Origin: Burkholderiales bacterium C2
GTDB taxonomy: Bacteria > Pseudomonadota > Gammaproteobacteria > Burkholderiales > Burkholderiaceae_C
Length of the DNA stretch: 64,000 nt
Direction: 5' to 3'
NCBI GenBank assembly: GCA_005503085.1
Contig: SCOI01000001.1
Coordinates: forward strand, 372,001 to 436,000
In this document: positions 39,921 through 49,048 of the stretch, in pieces
How positions within the stretch are numbered: the stretch's first letter is position 1
Layout of the letters: each line of letters opens with the position of its first letter
Translations under genes and position numbers: made by a program
Notes under the pieces: generated by a model
Told to the model about the DNA's origin: nothing
Database searches by the model: none
The model's input: the letters and a program-made list of their open reading frames with translations, nothing else

Positions 39921-40613
39921 ATGTTTCTGCACGGCTTTCTGCCCAGCCTGCTGGAGGGTGCCCTGGTCACGCTGAGCGTGGCCCTGGCCTCTCTGGCCCT
40001 GGCCATGGTGCTCGGCATGGCCGGCGCCATGGCCAAGCTCTCGCGCTTCCGGGCCGCGCGCGGCCTCGCCCAGGTCTACACCACGGTGATACGCGGTGTG
40101 CCCGATCTGGTGCTGATGCTCCTGATCTTTTTTGGCGGCCAGCTGGCCGTCAACGAGATCGCGCTGGCCCTGGGGCATGAGGACTATGTCGACGTCGACC
40201 CCTATCTGGCCGGCGTGCTGACGATAGGCTTCATCTTCGGCGCCTATCTGACCGAGGCCTTCCGGGGCGCCTTCCTGGCCGTGCCGCCGGGCCAGCGTGA
40301 GGCCGGCCTGGCCTACGGCATGAGCGGCTGGCAGATTGCCCGGCGCATCACCTTGCCGCAGATGTTCCGCCATGCGCTGCCGGGCCTGTCGAACAACTGG
40401 CTGGTGCTGATCAAAAGCACGGCCATCGTCTCGGTGATCGGCCTGCACGACCTGATGACCCGCGGCTCGCAGGCGGCCGGCACGACGCGCGAGCCCTTTG
40501 TGTTCTACGCGGCCGTGGCCGTGATCTACCTGGCCTTCACCAGCGTCTCCGAGCTGGTGTTCAAGCATCTGCAAAAACGCTTCTCCGTCGGCGTGCGCCA
40601 AGGACTGTTGTGA
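39921..40613 (+). CDS. aotQ: Amino acid ABC transporter permease (HisQ/AotQ type)
   Basis: One of two inner-membrane permease subunits of the importer, 230 residues with five or six membrane helices. LLEGALVTLSVALASLALAM opens the first helix pair. The EAA loop that contacts the ATPase reads EAGLAYGMSGWQIARRITLPQMFRHALPG in part, near residues 130-158. The ATG lies 20 bases after the receptor gene; the stop overlaps the next GTG start. The pairing of two permeases with one ATPase is the usual design for histidine/arginine uptake systems. Confidence 0.88.
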   Translation: MFLHGFLPSLLEGALVTLSVALASLALAMVLGMAGAMAKLSRFRAARGLAQVYTTVIRGVPDLVLMLLIFFGGQLAVNEIALALGHEDYVDVDPYLAGVLTIGFIFGAYLTEAFRGAFLAVPPGQREAGLAYGMSGWQIARRITLPQMFRHALPGLSNNWLVLIKSTAIVSVIGLHDLMTRGSQAAGTTREPFVFYAAVAVIYLAFTSVSELVFKHLQKRFSVGVRQGLL

Positions 40614-41296
40614 ATCTGGACGCGATTGCCGAAAACCTGCCGCTGTATGTCAGCGGCGCTTGGACCACCCTGCAACTGCTGCTGATCTCGCTGGTGCTGG
40701 GCCTGGCAGTGGCCATCCCCTTGGCCCTGCTGCGCTGCATGCCCTCGCGCAGGGTGTCGGGCCCGGTCTGGCTCTACACCTATTTCTTCCGCGGCACGCC
40801 GATGCTGGTGCAGCTGTTCCTGATCTATTACGGCCTGGCCCAGTTCGAGGCGGTGCGTGCGAGCGCGGCCTGGCCCTATCTGAGTTCGGCCTGGTTCTGC
40901 GCCTGCCTGACCTTTGCGCTGAACACCTGCGCCTACACGGTCGAGATCATCGCCGGCAGCATCCGCGCGCTGCCGCACGGCGAGATCGAGGCCGCCAAGG
41001 CCCTGGGCATGAGCCGCGGCGTGATGCTGCGCCGCATCGTGCTGCCCTCGGCGCTGCGCCGCGCGCTGCCGGCCTATAGCAACGAGGCCATCTTCATGCT
41101 GCACGGCACCTCGCTGGCCAGCATCGTCACGATCACCGACCTGACCGGCGCCGCGCGCCAGGTCAACTCCACCTACTACCTGCCCTTCGAAGCCTTCATC
41201 ACGGCGGCGCTGTTCTACTTCGTGCTGACCCTGGCCCTGGTGGGCCTGTTCCACAAGGCCGAGGCCCGCTGGCTCAAGCCGCTGATGCCACGCTGA
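40610..41296 (+). CDS. aotM: Amino acid ABC transporter permease (HisM/AotM type)
   Basis: The second permease subunit, 228 residues. GAWTTLQLLLISLVLGLAVAIPLAL is the first helix region, and the EAA loop is found at EIEAAKALGMSRGVMLRRIVLP (about 124-145). FFRGTPMLVQLFLIYYGLAQF matches HisM-type permeases. The start is a GTG at 40610 that overlaps the aotQ stop (GTGA), so translation is coupled. Twenty-seven bases separate it from the deacylase-like gene. Confidence 0.88.
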   Translation: MNLDAIAENLPLYVSGAWTTLQLLLISLVLGLAVAIPLALLRCMPSRRVSGPVWLYTYFFRGTPMLVQLFLIYYGLAQFEAVRASAAWPYLSSAWFCACLTFALNTCAYTVEIIAGSIRALPHGEIEAAKALGMSRGVMLRRIVLPSALRRALPAYSNEAIFMLHGTSLASIVTITDLTGAARQVNSTYYLPFEAFITAALFYFVLTLALVGLFHKAEARWLKPLMPR

Positions 41297-41323
41297 AGTC
41301 CGGATGACGCCGCGCTGATTCCC

Positions 41324-42439
41324 ATGCAAACCTCCCGCCACCCCCTGCTCTCGCCCGCCCCCGGCACCCAGCGAGAGCTGATCTCGCTGCACTATGGCCG
41401 TGCCGGTGCCCAGAAAGCCTATATCCAGGCCTCGCTGCATGCCGACGAGCTGCCCGGCATGCTGGTGGCCCACCATCTGCGCCAGCAGCTCGATGCGCTG
41501 GAAGCGTCCGGCCGCATCGCCGGCGAGATCATCCTGGTGCCGATGGCCAACCCGATCGGCCTGTCGCAGTTTCTGCTGCACGGCCATCTGGGCCGCTTCG
41601 AGCTGAACTCGGGCGAGAACTTCAACCGCCACTACCCCGACCAGATCGCCAATGTCGCGGCCGCCGTCGAGAGCGAGCTGGGCGACGATGCGGCGCGCAA
41701 TGTGCGGCTGCTGCGCCTGGCGCTGCGGGAGGCGGTGCTGCAGACCCCGGTGGACACCGAGCTGCAGTCGCTGCGCCGCACGCTGATGAGCTTGTCTTGC
41801 GATGCCGACATCGTGCTGGACCTGCACTGCGATGCCGAGGCCGTGCTGCACCTCTATACCGAGACGCCCTGCTGGCCCGAGTGCGAGGTGCTGGCGCGCT
41901 TTCTGGGCGCCCGCCTCACGCTGCTGGCCCAGGACTCCGGCGACCGGCCCTTCGACGAGATCTGCTCCCAGCCCTGGTGGCGCTGGGCCGAGCAGTTCAA
42001 GAATCGTTTCCCGATTCCGCAGGCCTGCCTGTCGGTCACGGTGGAGCTGCGCGGCCAGGCCGATGTCGACCACGCGCTGGCCCGGCGCGACGCGCAGCAC
42101 ATCATCGATTTCCTGACCCATCGCGGCCTGATCTCGGGTCAGGCGCCGGCGCTGCCGGCCGCCGTCGGCGATGCCCGGCCGCTGGCCGGCAGCATCCCGG
42201 TCAAGAGCCCATCGGCCGGCGTGCTGACCTTTTTGCGCGATGCCGGCGCAATGCTCAGGGCCGGCGAGGTGCTGGCCCATGTGATCGATCCCCTCAGCAA
42301 CCAGGTGAGCGAGCTGACCAGCCCGGTCGATGGTCTGTTGTTCGCGCGCGAGTCGGTGCGCTTCGCCCATGCCGGCATGAAGGTGGCCAAGGTGGCCGGC
42401 CTGACCGCACTGCGCACCGGTAAGTTGTTGGGTGATTGA
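41324..42439 (+). CDS. aotO: Succinylglutamate desuccinylase/aspartoacylase family protein (AotO-like)
   Basis: A 371-residue zinc carboxypeptidase-fold protein. The metal ligands are visible as His39 and Glu42 in HADELPG and His168 in DLHCD; the catalytic Glu is likely in VTVELRGQ. A C-terminal beta domain (SPSAGVLTFLRDAGAML) resembles lipoyl/biotinyl-like folds found in this family. In Pseudomonas aeruginosa a related gene, aotO, sits in the aotJQMOP arginine/ornithine uptake operon, and the present order J-Q-M-O-P is the same. The enzyme might deacylate an imported N-acyl amino acid, but no activity is established that I know of. It overlaps the GTG alternative start of the ATPase gene. 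Confidence 0.82.
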   Translation: MQTSRHPLLSPAPGTQRELISLHYGRAGAQKAYIQASLHADELPGMLVAHHLRQQLDALEASGRIAGEIILVPMANPIGLSQFLLHGHLGRFELNSGENFNRHYPDQIANVAAAVESELGDDAARNVRLLRLALREAVLQTPVDTELQSLRRTLMSLSCDADIVLDLHCDAEAVLHLYTETPCWPECEVLARFLGARLTLLAQDSGDRPFDEICSQPWWRWAEQFKNRFPIPQACLSVTVELRGQADVDHALARRDAQHIIDFLTHRGLISGQAPALPAAVGDARPLAGSIPVKSPSAGVLTFLRDAGAMLRAGEVLAHVIDPLSNQVSELTSPVDGLLFARESVRFAHAGMKVAKVAGLTALRTGKLLGD

Positions 42440-42446
42440 GAGAAAA

Positions 42447-43217
42447 ATGTCCGAAGCAAGCCTTGTCATTGAAAACCTGCACAAACGCTATGGCGAACGC
42501 GAGGTGCTCAAGGGCGTCTCGCTGTCCGCGCGCAGCGGCGATGTGATCACCCTGATCGGCTCCAGCGGCTCCGGCAAGAGCACCTTCTTGCGCTGCATCA
42601 ACCTGCTGGAGCAGCCCTGGGAGGGCCGCTTCTCGCTGAGTGGCGAGCAACTGAAACTGGGCCGCGACCGCGACGGCAGCCTGAAGGCGCTGGACGCCAA
42701 GCAGCTGCAGCGCTGGCGCGCCCGGCTGGCGATGGTGTTCCAGAACTTCAACCTCTGGGGCCACCGCACCGTGATCGAGAACGTCATCGAGGCGCCGGTC
42801 TATGTCTTGGGCGTGCCCAAGGCCGAAGCGATGGAGAAGGCCGAGGCCTTGCTGGCCCGCGTCGGCGTGGCGCACCGCAAGGATGTCTACCCGGCCCAGC
42901 TCAGCGGCGGCGAGCAGCAGCGCGTTGCGATCGCGCGGGCGCTGGCGGTAGAGCCGGAGGTGATGCTGTTCGACGAGCCGACCTCGGCGCTGGACCCGGA
43001 GCTGGTCGGCGAGGTGCTGAAGGTGATGCGCGATCTGGCGGCCGAGGGCCGCACGATGATTGTCGTCACCCATGAGATGGGTTTCGCGCGCGAGGTCTCG
43101 ACCCACACGATGTTTCTGCACCAGGGCAAGGTCGAGGAGCAGGGCAATCCGCGCGAGGTGCTGCTCAAGCCGCAGAGCCCGCGCCTGCAGCAGTTCCTCA
43201 GCGGCGGGCTGAAATAG
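42447..43217 (+). CDS. aotP: Amino acid ABC transporter ATP-binding protein
   Basis: The ATPase of the importer, 256 residues. Walker A is GSSGSGKST (about 39-47), the Q-loop lies in AMVFQNFNLWGH, the signature is LSGGEQQRVAIARAL and Walker B is VMLFDEPTSALDPE. The H-loop is VVTHEMGFARE. These match HisP/AotP. A GTG at 42432 is in frame, but the ATG at 42447 with GAGAG upstream fits the family N-terminus better. No ArgR gene follows; the next genes run in the opposite direction. Confidence 0.92.
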   Translation: MSEASLVIENLHKRYGEREVLKGVSLSARSGDVITLIGSSGSGKSTFLRCINLLEQPWEGRFSLSGEQLKLGRDRDGSLKALDAKQLQRWRARLAMVFQNFNLWGHRTVIENVIEAPVYVLGVPKAEAMEKAEALLARVGVAHRKDVYPAQLSGGEQQRVAIARALAVEPEVMLFDEPTSALDPELVGEVLKVMRDLAAEGRTMIVVTHEMGFAREVSTHTMFLHQGKVEEQGNPREVLLKPQSPRLQQFLSGGLK

Positions 43218-43233
43218 GCCCACCCTCCGAGCG

Positions 43234-44115
43234 CTACAGCGCCCGGACCATCTCCACATGGGCGATGCCGGCCTCGTCGAAGACGGGGCCGCGGCGCTGG
43301 AAGCCGGCGCGGGTGTAGAAGCCCTCGGCCGACAGCTGGGCGTGCAGCAGCACCTCGCGGTAACCGCGCTCGCGGCCCGCCTGCATCAGCGCCTCCAGCA
43401 CCTCGCGCCCGACCCGGCTGCCGCGCAGCGCCGCGATCACCGCCATGCGGCCGATCTTGGCGACACCGGGCACATGCTCGAGCAGGCGGCCGGTGGCCAG
43501 CGGCCGGCCGAGCCGGTTGTAGGCCACCGCATGCAGGCAGCTCGCGTCGGCGCTGTCCCACTCCATCTCGGCCGGGATCTTCTGCTCGTCGACGAAGACG
43601 GCCTGGCGGATCCGCTGCGCCTCGGCGCCCAGCTCGGCCCAGGCGCCGACGCGCACCCGCGCCATCGCCTCGCCCTTCTCGAAGCCGGTCAGCAGCTCGC
43701 GCAGGCCCTGCGGCACCGGCTTCGGCGTGCGGCTGGCGGCATCGGCAAACACATAGACCAGCTCGCCATGGACCAGGCAGTCTTCGCCACGGAACACCGC
43801 GCAGTGCAGACTCATCGAGCTGTTGCCGACCCGCTCGCAGCGCACGCCCACATCGAGCAGCTCCTCGAAGCGGGCCGAGTCCAGATACTCCAGCGTGGCC
43901 TTGCGCACGAACAGATCGCCACCCAGCTCGGCCATCGTCGCCGAGTAAGGCAGGGCCAGCGCACGCCAGTAGCCGCCGACCGCGGTGTCGAAATAGGTCA
44001 GGTAGTGGCCGTTGAAGACGATGTGTTGCGCATCGATCTCGGCCCAGCGCACGCGCAGTCGCTCGAAGAAGCGGAAGTCGCGACGCCGCGGCGTGGATGT
44101 AGAAGTGGCGCTCAT
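43234..44115 (-). CDS. Acyl-CoA thioesterase / GNAT acetyltransferase fusion
   Basis: A 293-residue fusion. Residues about 14-140 form a YbgC/FadM-type hotdog thioesterase with RVRWAEIDAQHIVFNGHY, whose Asp28 is the expected catalytic residue. Residues about 150-293 are a GNAT domain of the ElaA type, with RQAVFVDEQKIPAEMEWD, RMAVIAALRGSRVGREVLEAL (the acetyl-CoA loop, in part) and GFYTRAGFQRRGPVFDEAGIAHVEM. The start overlaps the upstream hydrolase stop by four bases, so both are coexpressed. Whether the two halves act on a common substrate is unknown. The gene converges on aotP with a 16-base gap. Confidence 0.88.
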   Translation of the reverse strand: MSATSTSTPRRRDFRFFERLRVRWAEIDAQHIVFNGHYLTYFDTAVGGYWRALALPYSATMAELGGDLFVRKATLEYLDSARFEELLDVGVRCERVGNSSMSLHCAVFRGEDCLVHGELVYVFADAASRTPKPVPQGLRELLTGFEKGEAMARVRVGAWAELGAEAQRIRQAVFVDEQKIPAEMEWDSADASCLHAVAYNRLGRPLATGRLLEHVPGVAKIGRMAVIAALRGSRVGREVLEALMQAGRERGYREVLLHAQLSAEGFYTRAGFQRRGPVFDEAGIAHVEMVRAL

Positions 44116-45071
44116 GGCTGCAAGGCCTCCTTGATGGCGAGGCCGCAGGCGTCCAGCGCCAGCAGGGCTTCGGGGATTTGGCGGCCCATCTTGATGAAGT
44201 CGTGGGTCACGCCGCGATAGAGCTCCAGCTGCACCTGGCCGCCAGCCGCGCGAAGCCGGTCGGCATAGGCAATGCCCTCGTCGACCAGCGGGTCGCATTC
44301 GGCCAGCAGCACACAGGCGGGAGCGAGGCCGCCATGGTCCTCGGCCTCCAGCGGCGCGAAGCGCCAGTCGCGCTTGTGGTGGTGGGCGATGTAGTGGTCG
44401 AAGAACCAGGCAATCGAGGCCGCATCGAGCAGGAAACCGTTGGCAAACAGCTTGTGCGAGGCGGTGTCGGCATGGGCCGTCGTGCCCGGCGTGATCAGCA
44501 ATTGCAACGCCAGCGGCAGGCCCAGATCACGGGCATGCAGCGCGCAGACCGCCGCCAGCGTGCCGCCGGCGCTGTCGCCACCGACCGCCAGCCGGCTGCC
44601 GTCCAGGCCCAGCGAGTCGGCCGCGCCCACCAGCCAGCGCATCACCGCCCAGCAGTCGTCGACGGCGGCCGGAAAGCGGTGCTCGGGCGCCAGCCGGTAG
44701 TCCAGCGCCAACACCGCCGCGCCCGAGCGCAGCGCCAACTGGCGGCACAGGCTGTCGTGCGTCTCCAGGCTGCCTATCGTGAAACCGCCGCCGTGCAGAT
44801 AGAGCAGCACCGGCAGCCGGGCCTCGTCCCGGGTCTTGGGCGCATAAAGCCGGGCGGCCAGCGGGCCTTCGGCACCGGGCACCTGCAGATTCTCGATACG
44901 GGCCAGCGGCGCGCGCGGCAGATCGAGGATCTCGGCCCCCATCAGATAGGCGATACGCGCCTGTTTCGGGCTCAGGGTGTGAAACGGCGGGCGATTGGCG
45001 CGGTGTATGCGCGTGAGCACACCGGCCATGCGCGGTGTCAACAAGGTGCTACTCAACAAGATCTCCAACAA
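44112..45071 (-). CDS. Alpha/beta hydrolase of the hormone-sensitive-lipase family
   Basis: A hydrolase of up to 319 residues, likely an esterase for short acyl esters. The oxyanion motif HGGGF is near residue 90, the nucleophile elbow is GDSAGG near 165, the acidic member appears in LLAECDPLVDEG and the His in YRGVTHDFIKMGR. This set is diagnostic of family IV lipolytic enzymes. The 5' end is uncertain: the frame begins with TTG codons at 45071 and 45068, another TTG lies nearby behind GGAG, and the first ATG (45029) would remove 14 residues. It is divergent from the iron-type alcohol dehydrogenase gene and coupled to the thioesterase fusion. Confidence 0.87.
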   Translation of the reverse strand: MLEILLSSTLLTPRMAGVLTRIHRANRPPFHTLSPKQARIAYLMGAEILDLPRAPLARIENLQVPGAEGPLAARLYAPKTRDEARLPVLLYLHGGGFTIGSLETHDSLCRQLALRSGAAVLALDYRLAPEHRFPAAVDDCWAVMRWLVGAADSLGLDGSRLAVGGDSAGGTLAAVCALHARDLGLPLALQLLITPGTTAHADTASHKLFANGFLLDAASIAWFFDHYIAHHHKRDWRFAPLEAEDHGGLAPACVLLAECDPLVDEGIAYADRLRAAGGQVQLELYRGVTHDFIKMGRQIPEALLALDACGLAIKEALQP

Positions 45072-45126
45072 CTACGCTCGGGGCATTGGCGCGCAGTGTG
45101 CCAGAGCCCCCAAGGAGACGAGAGCG

Positions 45127-46284
45127 ATGGCCCTGATCCAGTACCTGACCCAGATCCAGTTCGACTTCGGCGCCGCCGCGCTGCTGCCGCAGGAGTGCGA
45201 GCGCGTCGGCATCCAGCGGCCGCTGATCATCAGCGACGCCGGCGTGCGCGCTGCCGGCGTGCTGGCCAAGGCGCTGGCCGCCTGGGGCGCCGCCGACACC
45301 GCATGGCCGCCGGTGTTCGACGCCACGCCCGCCAACCCCACCGAGGCGGCGGTGCGCGCCGCTGCCCTGATGTATCAAGAACTCGGCTGCGATGGCCTGG
45401 TGGCCATCGGCGGCGGCTCCAGCATGGACCTGGCCAAGGGCGTCGCGATTGCCGCGACGCACGAAGGGCCGCTGAAGAGCTACGCCACCATCGAGGGCGG
45501 CAGCCCCAAGATCACCAAGGCGGTGGCGCCGGTGATCGCGGTGCCGACCACGGCCGGCACCGGCTCCGAGGTGGCGCGCGGCGCCATCATCATCGTCGAC
45601 GATGGTCGCAAGCTGGGCTTTCACAGCTGGGAGCTGATGCCCAAGGCCGCGATCTGCGACCCCGAGCTGACCCTGGGCCTGCCGGCCCTGCTGACCGCCG
45701 CCACCGGCATGGACGCGATTGCGCACTGCATGGAGACCTTTATGTCGGCCGCCGTCAACCCGCCGGCCGACGGCATCGCGCTGGAAGGCCTGCGCCGTGG
45801 CTGGGCCGCCATCGAGCGCGCGACCAGCACCGGTAGCGACCGCGAGGCGCGCTGGGCCATGATGAGCGCCAGCATGCAGGGCGCGATGGCCTTCCAGAAG
45901 GGCCTGGGCTGCGTGCATTCGCTCAGCCACAGCCTGGGCGGCGTCAACCCGCGCCTGCACCACGGCACTTTGAACGCGGTATTCCTGCCGGCCGTCGTCA
46001 AATTCAATGCCCAGCACCCCAGCCTGCATCAGGACGACCGGCTGCAGCGCATGGCCCAGGCCATGGGCCTGCCCGGCAGCGATGCGGCCGGTCACGCGGT
46101 GGCCGAGGTGCTGCGCACGATGAATGCGCGGCTGGGCCTGGCTCCGGGGCTGGCGGCGCTGGGGGTCGGCGAAGACCTGTTCGAGCGCGTCATCGATGGC
46201 GCGATGCTGGACCATTGCCACAAGACCAATCCGCGCCTGGCCACGCGCGAGGACTACCGCGAGATGCTCATCGCCTCGCTTTGA
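45127..46284 (+). CDS. Iron-containing (type III) alcohol dehydrogenase
   Basis: A 385-residue NAD(P)-dependent dehydrogenase of the iron-containing family. The nucleotide site is IGGGSSMDLAKG (about 93-104), with PTTAGTGSEVARGA following. Metal ligands are the Asp in the region around CDPELTLGLP and the His residues of GMDAIAHCMETF and CVHSLSHSLGG. Related enzymes oxidise alcohols such as 1,3-propanediol or 4-hydroxybutyrate, so substrate is open. AAGGAG precedes the ATG at 45127. The 55-base gap to the divergent esterase gene must hold both promoters. Confidence 0.92.
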   Translation: MALIQYLTQIQFDFGAAALLPQECERVGIQRPLIISDAGVRAAGVLAKALAAWGAADTAWPPVFDATPANPTEAAVRAAALMYQELGCDGLVAIGGGSSMDLAKGVAIAATHEGPLKSYATIEGGSPKITKAVAPVIAVPTTAGTGSEVARGAIIIVDDGRKLGFHSWELMPKAAICDPELTLGLPALLTAATGMDAIAHCMETFMSAAVNPPADGIALEGLRRGWAAIERATSTGSDREARWAMMSASMQGAMAFQKGLGCVHSLSHSLGGVNPRLHHGTLNAVFLPAVVKFNAQHPSLHQDDRLQRMAQAMGLPGSDAAGHAVAEVLRTMNARLGLAPGLAALGVGEDLFERVIDGAMLDHCHKTNPRLATREDYREMLIASL

Positions 46285-46615
46285 CCCGGAGGCTCGCGTC
46301 AGGCAATGCCCGACAGGGTTTACAGCCGGCTTCCTATGCCCGGCGAGCGGCACATCGGTTGCAATGGAGCGGTGTTCACAGGCAGGAGGCGGGTCATGGA
46401 CCGAAGTCTTTTGTTTCCATTGCTGACACCCGCAGGCCGGCGTCATGGGCAGGATGTGCGCAGCATGAATCACTCCCCGAGCCTGCCACCGCTGACAAGA
46501 AGGCCTGCCGAGGCAGAACCAGCGATGCGCGGCCGACGTACCGGGCGCCGCCGACAGATGCCCTTCTTCATCCGCTGGTGGCTGGCCCTGCAGGGCTGAG
46601 CGCGGACCGACCAGC
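46285..46615. other. Mostly non-coding gap between adh and aceA terminator
   Basis: This gap of about 330 bases contains one weak open frame (see the 44-residue entry) and no recognisable RNA or hairpin. Base composition is somewhat less G+C-rich than the surrounding genes. Confidence 0.4.
46465..46599 (+). CDS. Possible small Arg-rich protein
   Basis: A 44-codon frame starting at an ATG after CAGC, with product beginning MNHSPSLPPLTRRPAEAEPA and ending PFFIRWWLALQG. The centre is strongly basic and the end hydrophobic. The frame is open further upstream to 46306. There is no convincing ribosome-binding site, and I recognise no family, so this is a weak call. Confidence 0.25.
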   Translation: MNHSPSLPPLTRRPAEAEPAMRGRRTGRRRQMPFFIRWWLALQG

Positions 46616-46645
46616 AAAAAGGCCGACCTCTTGTGGAGGCCGGCC
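46616..46645 (-). terminator. Rho-independent terminator after aceA
   Basis: On the minus strand GGCCGGCCTC (46645-46636) pairs with GAGGTCGGCC (46630-46621), including one G-T wobble, around a five-base loop, and is followed by TTTTT (46620-46616). It lies about 50 bases past the aceA stop. Confidence 0.85.
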
Positions 46646-46693
46646 CGGCGATACGAGCCCCGGATGCCGGGGCTCAATCACTTGAAGGGTGCA

Positions 46694-47992
<1,299 letters not shown>

Positions 47993-48075
47993 GAAGTACT
48001 CCTGCAAGCGGTTGGGGATGGAAGGAAATCGATGGCTTAAGCGTAGTCCTCGCCCCTGTCTTGCGGAAGTGTTGT

Positions 48076-48089
48076 GTCTTATATAAGAC
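48076..48089. promoter_or_regulatory. Palindromic operator candidate upstream of aceA
   Basis: GTCTTATATAAGAC is a perfect 14-base palindrome in an AT-rich stretch, 84 bases before the aceA ATG. On the minus strand a TTGATT (48114-48109) sits 17 bases before TAGTCT (48091-48086), so the palindrome overlaps a plausible -10 box and is well placed for a repressor. The regulator cannot be identified from here. Confidence 0.55.
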
Positions 48090-48243
48090 TAAAAATATTC
48101 TCCTTGAAAATCAACAACTTGCACTTTCAATGCCGGATCGTGAAAACAACTTCTCCATAATGAGAAAAAATGTCGCGGCGCAGCATGAAGAAAGATCACG
48201 ATATGAAATGTCGTTTTCGTATCGTGGATTTGCAGCGGCGCTC

Positions 48244-48846
48244 TCAGAGCCCGCCGATGAAGTAGCGCTTCAGGCCGGCCAGCACCATCTCGACCGCGAT
48301 CGCGGTCAGCACCAGGCCCATCAGCTTCTCGATCGCCGACACCACCGAGTCGCCCAGCAGCTTGCGGATGCGGTCGGCCAGGATCAGGGTCAGGCCAGAG
48401 ACCACCATGGCTGCGGTGAGCGCGGCAATCCACTCCCAGATGCGGTCGGGCTGGCGCGAGGCCAGCAGCAGCACGGTGGCCATCGCCGAGGGGCCGGCCA
48501 GCAATGGCACGGCCAGCGGGAAGATGAAGGGCTCGCGGCCGGGTTCCAGGCCATAGGCCGACTCGCCGCTGCTGCCAAAGATCATGCGGATCGCGATGAT
48601 CAGCAGGATCACACCGCCGGCCACCTCCAGCGAGCGCTCCGACAGATGCATCACCCGCAGGAAGGCATCGCCGACGAACATGAACGCAAACAGCACGCCA
48701 AAAGCGATGCCGACCTCGCGCAGCGCCACCAGCTTGCGCCGCGGCTTCGGGACCGCTCGCATGATGGGGATGAAGATCGGCAGGCTGCCCAGCGGGTCCA
48801 GCACCAGCAGCAAGAGGATGAAGGCGGAGAGAAAACTGTGGTCCAT
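48244..48846 (-). CDS. MarC-family integral membrane protein
   Basis: A 200-residue protein with six membrane helices, starting MDHSFLSAFILLLLVLDPLG. LDPLGSLPIFIPIM in the first helix, GGVILLIIAIRMIFG and FPLAVPLLAGPSAMATVLLL are typical of the MarC family (UPF0056). The family was once linked to antibiotic resistance in E. coli, but that role was withdrawn and transport function remains unproven. The ATG at 48846 is preferred to an upstream codon at 48891. It is divergent from the siderophore receptor gene and separated by about 200 bases. Confidence 0.9.
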   Translation of the reverse strand: MDHSFLSAFILLLLVLDPLGSLPIFIPIMRAVPKPRRKLVALREVGIAFGVLFAFMFVGDAFLRVMHLSERSLEVAGGVILLIIAIRMIFGSSGESAYGLEPGREPFIFPLAVPLLAGPSAMATVLLLASRQPDRIWEWIAALTAAMVVSGLTLILADRIRKLLGDSVVSAIEKLMGLVLTAIAVEMVLAGLKRYFIGGL

Positions 48847-48965
48847 GGCCGGATTGTCCGCCGGCTTGCCGTCGGGCCGGTCGCCCGCCAATCGCCCTCA
48901 CGGTGGCTTGGACACAACAGCCCGGGCTTTTCCTTCGATCGGGTCGATGTCGACCCTACAATGCG

Positions 48966-48984
48966 AATAACAACAATTCTCATT
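48966..48984. promoter_or_regulatory. Fur-box-like site before the siderophore receptor
   Basis: AATAACAACAATTCTCATT matches the 19-base Fur consensus at about 10 positions, within an AT-rich patch in an otherwise GC-rich intergenic region, about 65 bases before the receptor start. Position and target gene fit iron-dependent repression. Confidence 0.55.
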
Positions 48985-49048
48985 CACAAAACAAGCCACT
49001 GCTGGCCTGAACCCAGGCTGCGGCGGGCTTGTCCATGCAACTCCTCCG

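Noticed and set aside
46306-46599. A longer 97-codon version of the small frame after the alcohol dehydrogenase.
   Set aside because: The extra N-terminal part has no ribosome-binding site and no compositional sign of coding; only the shorter 44-codon form is listed, with low confidence.
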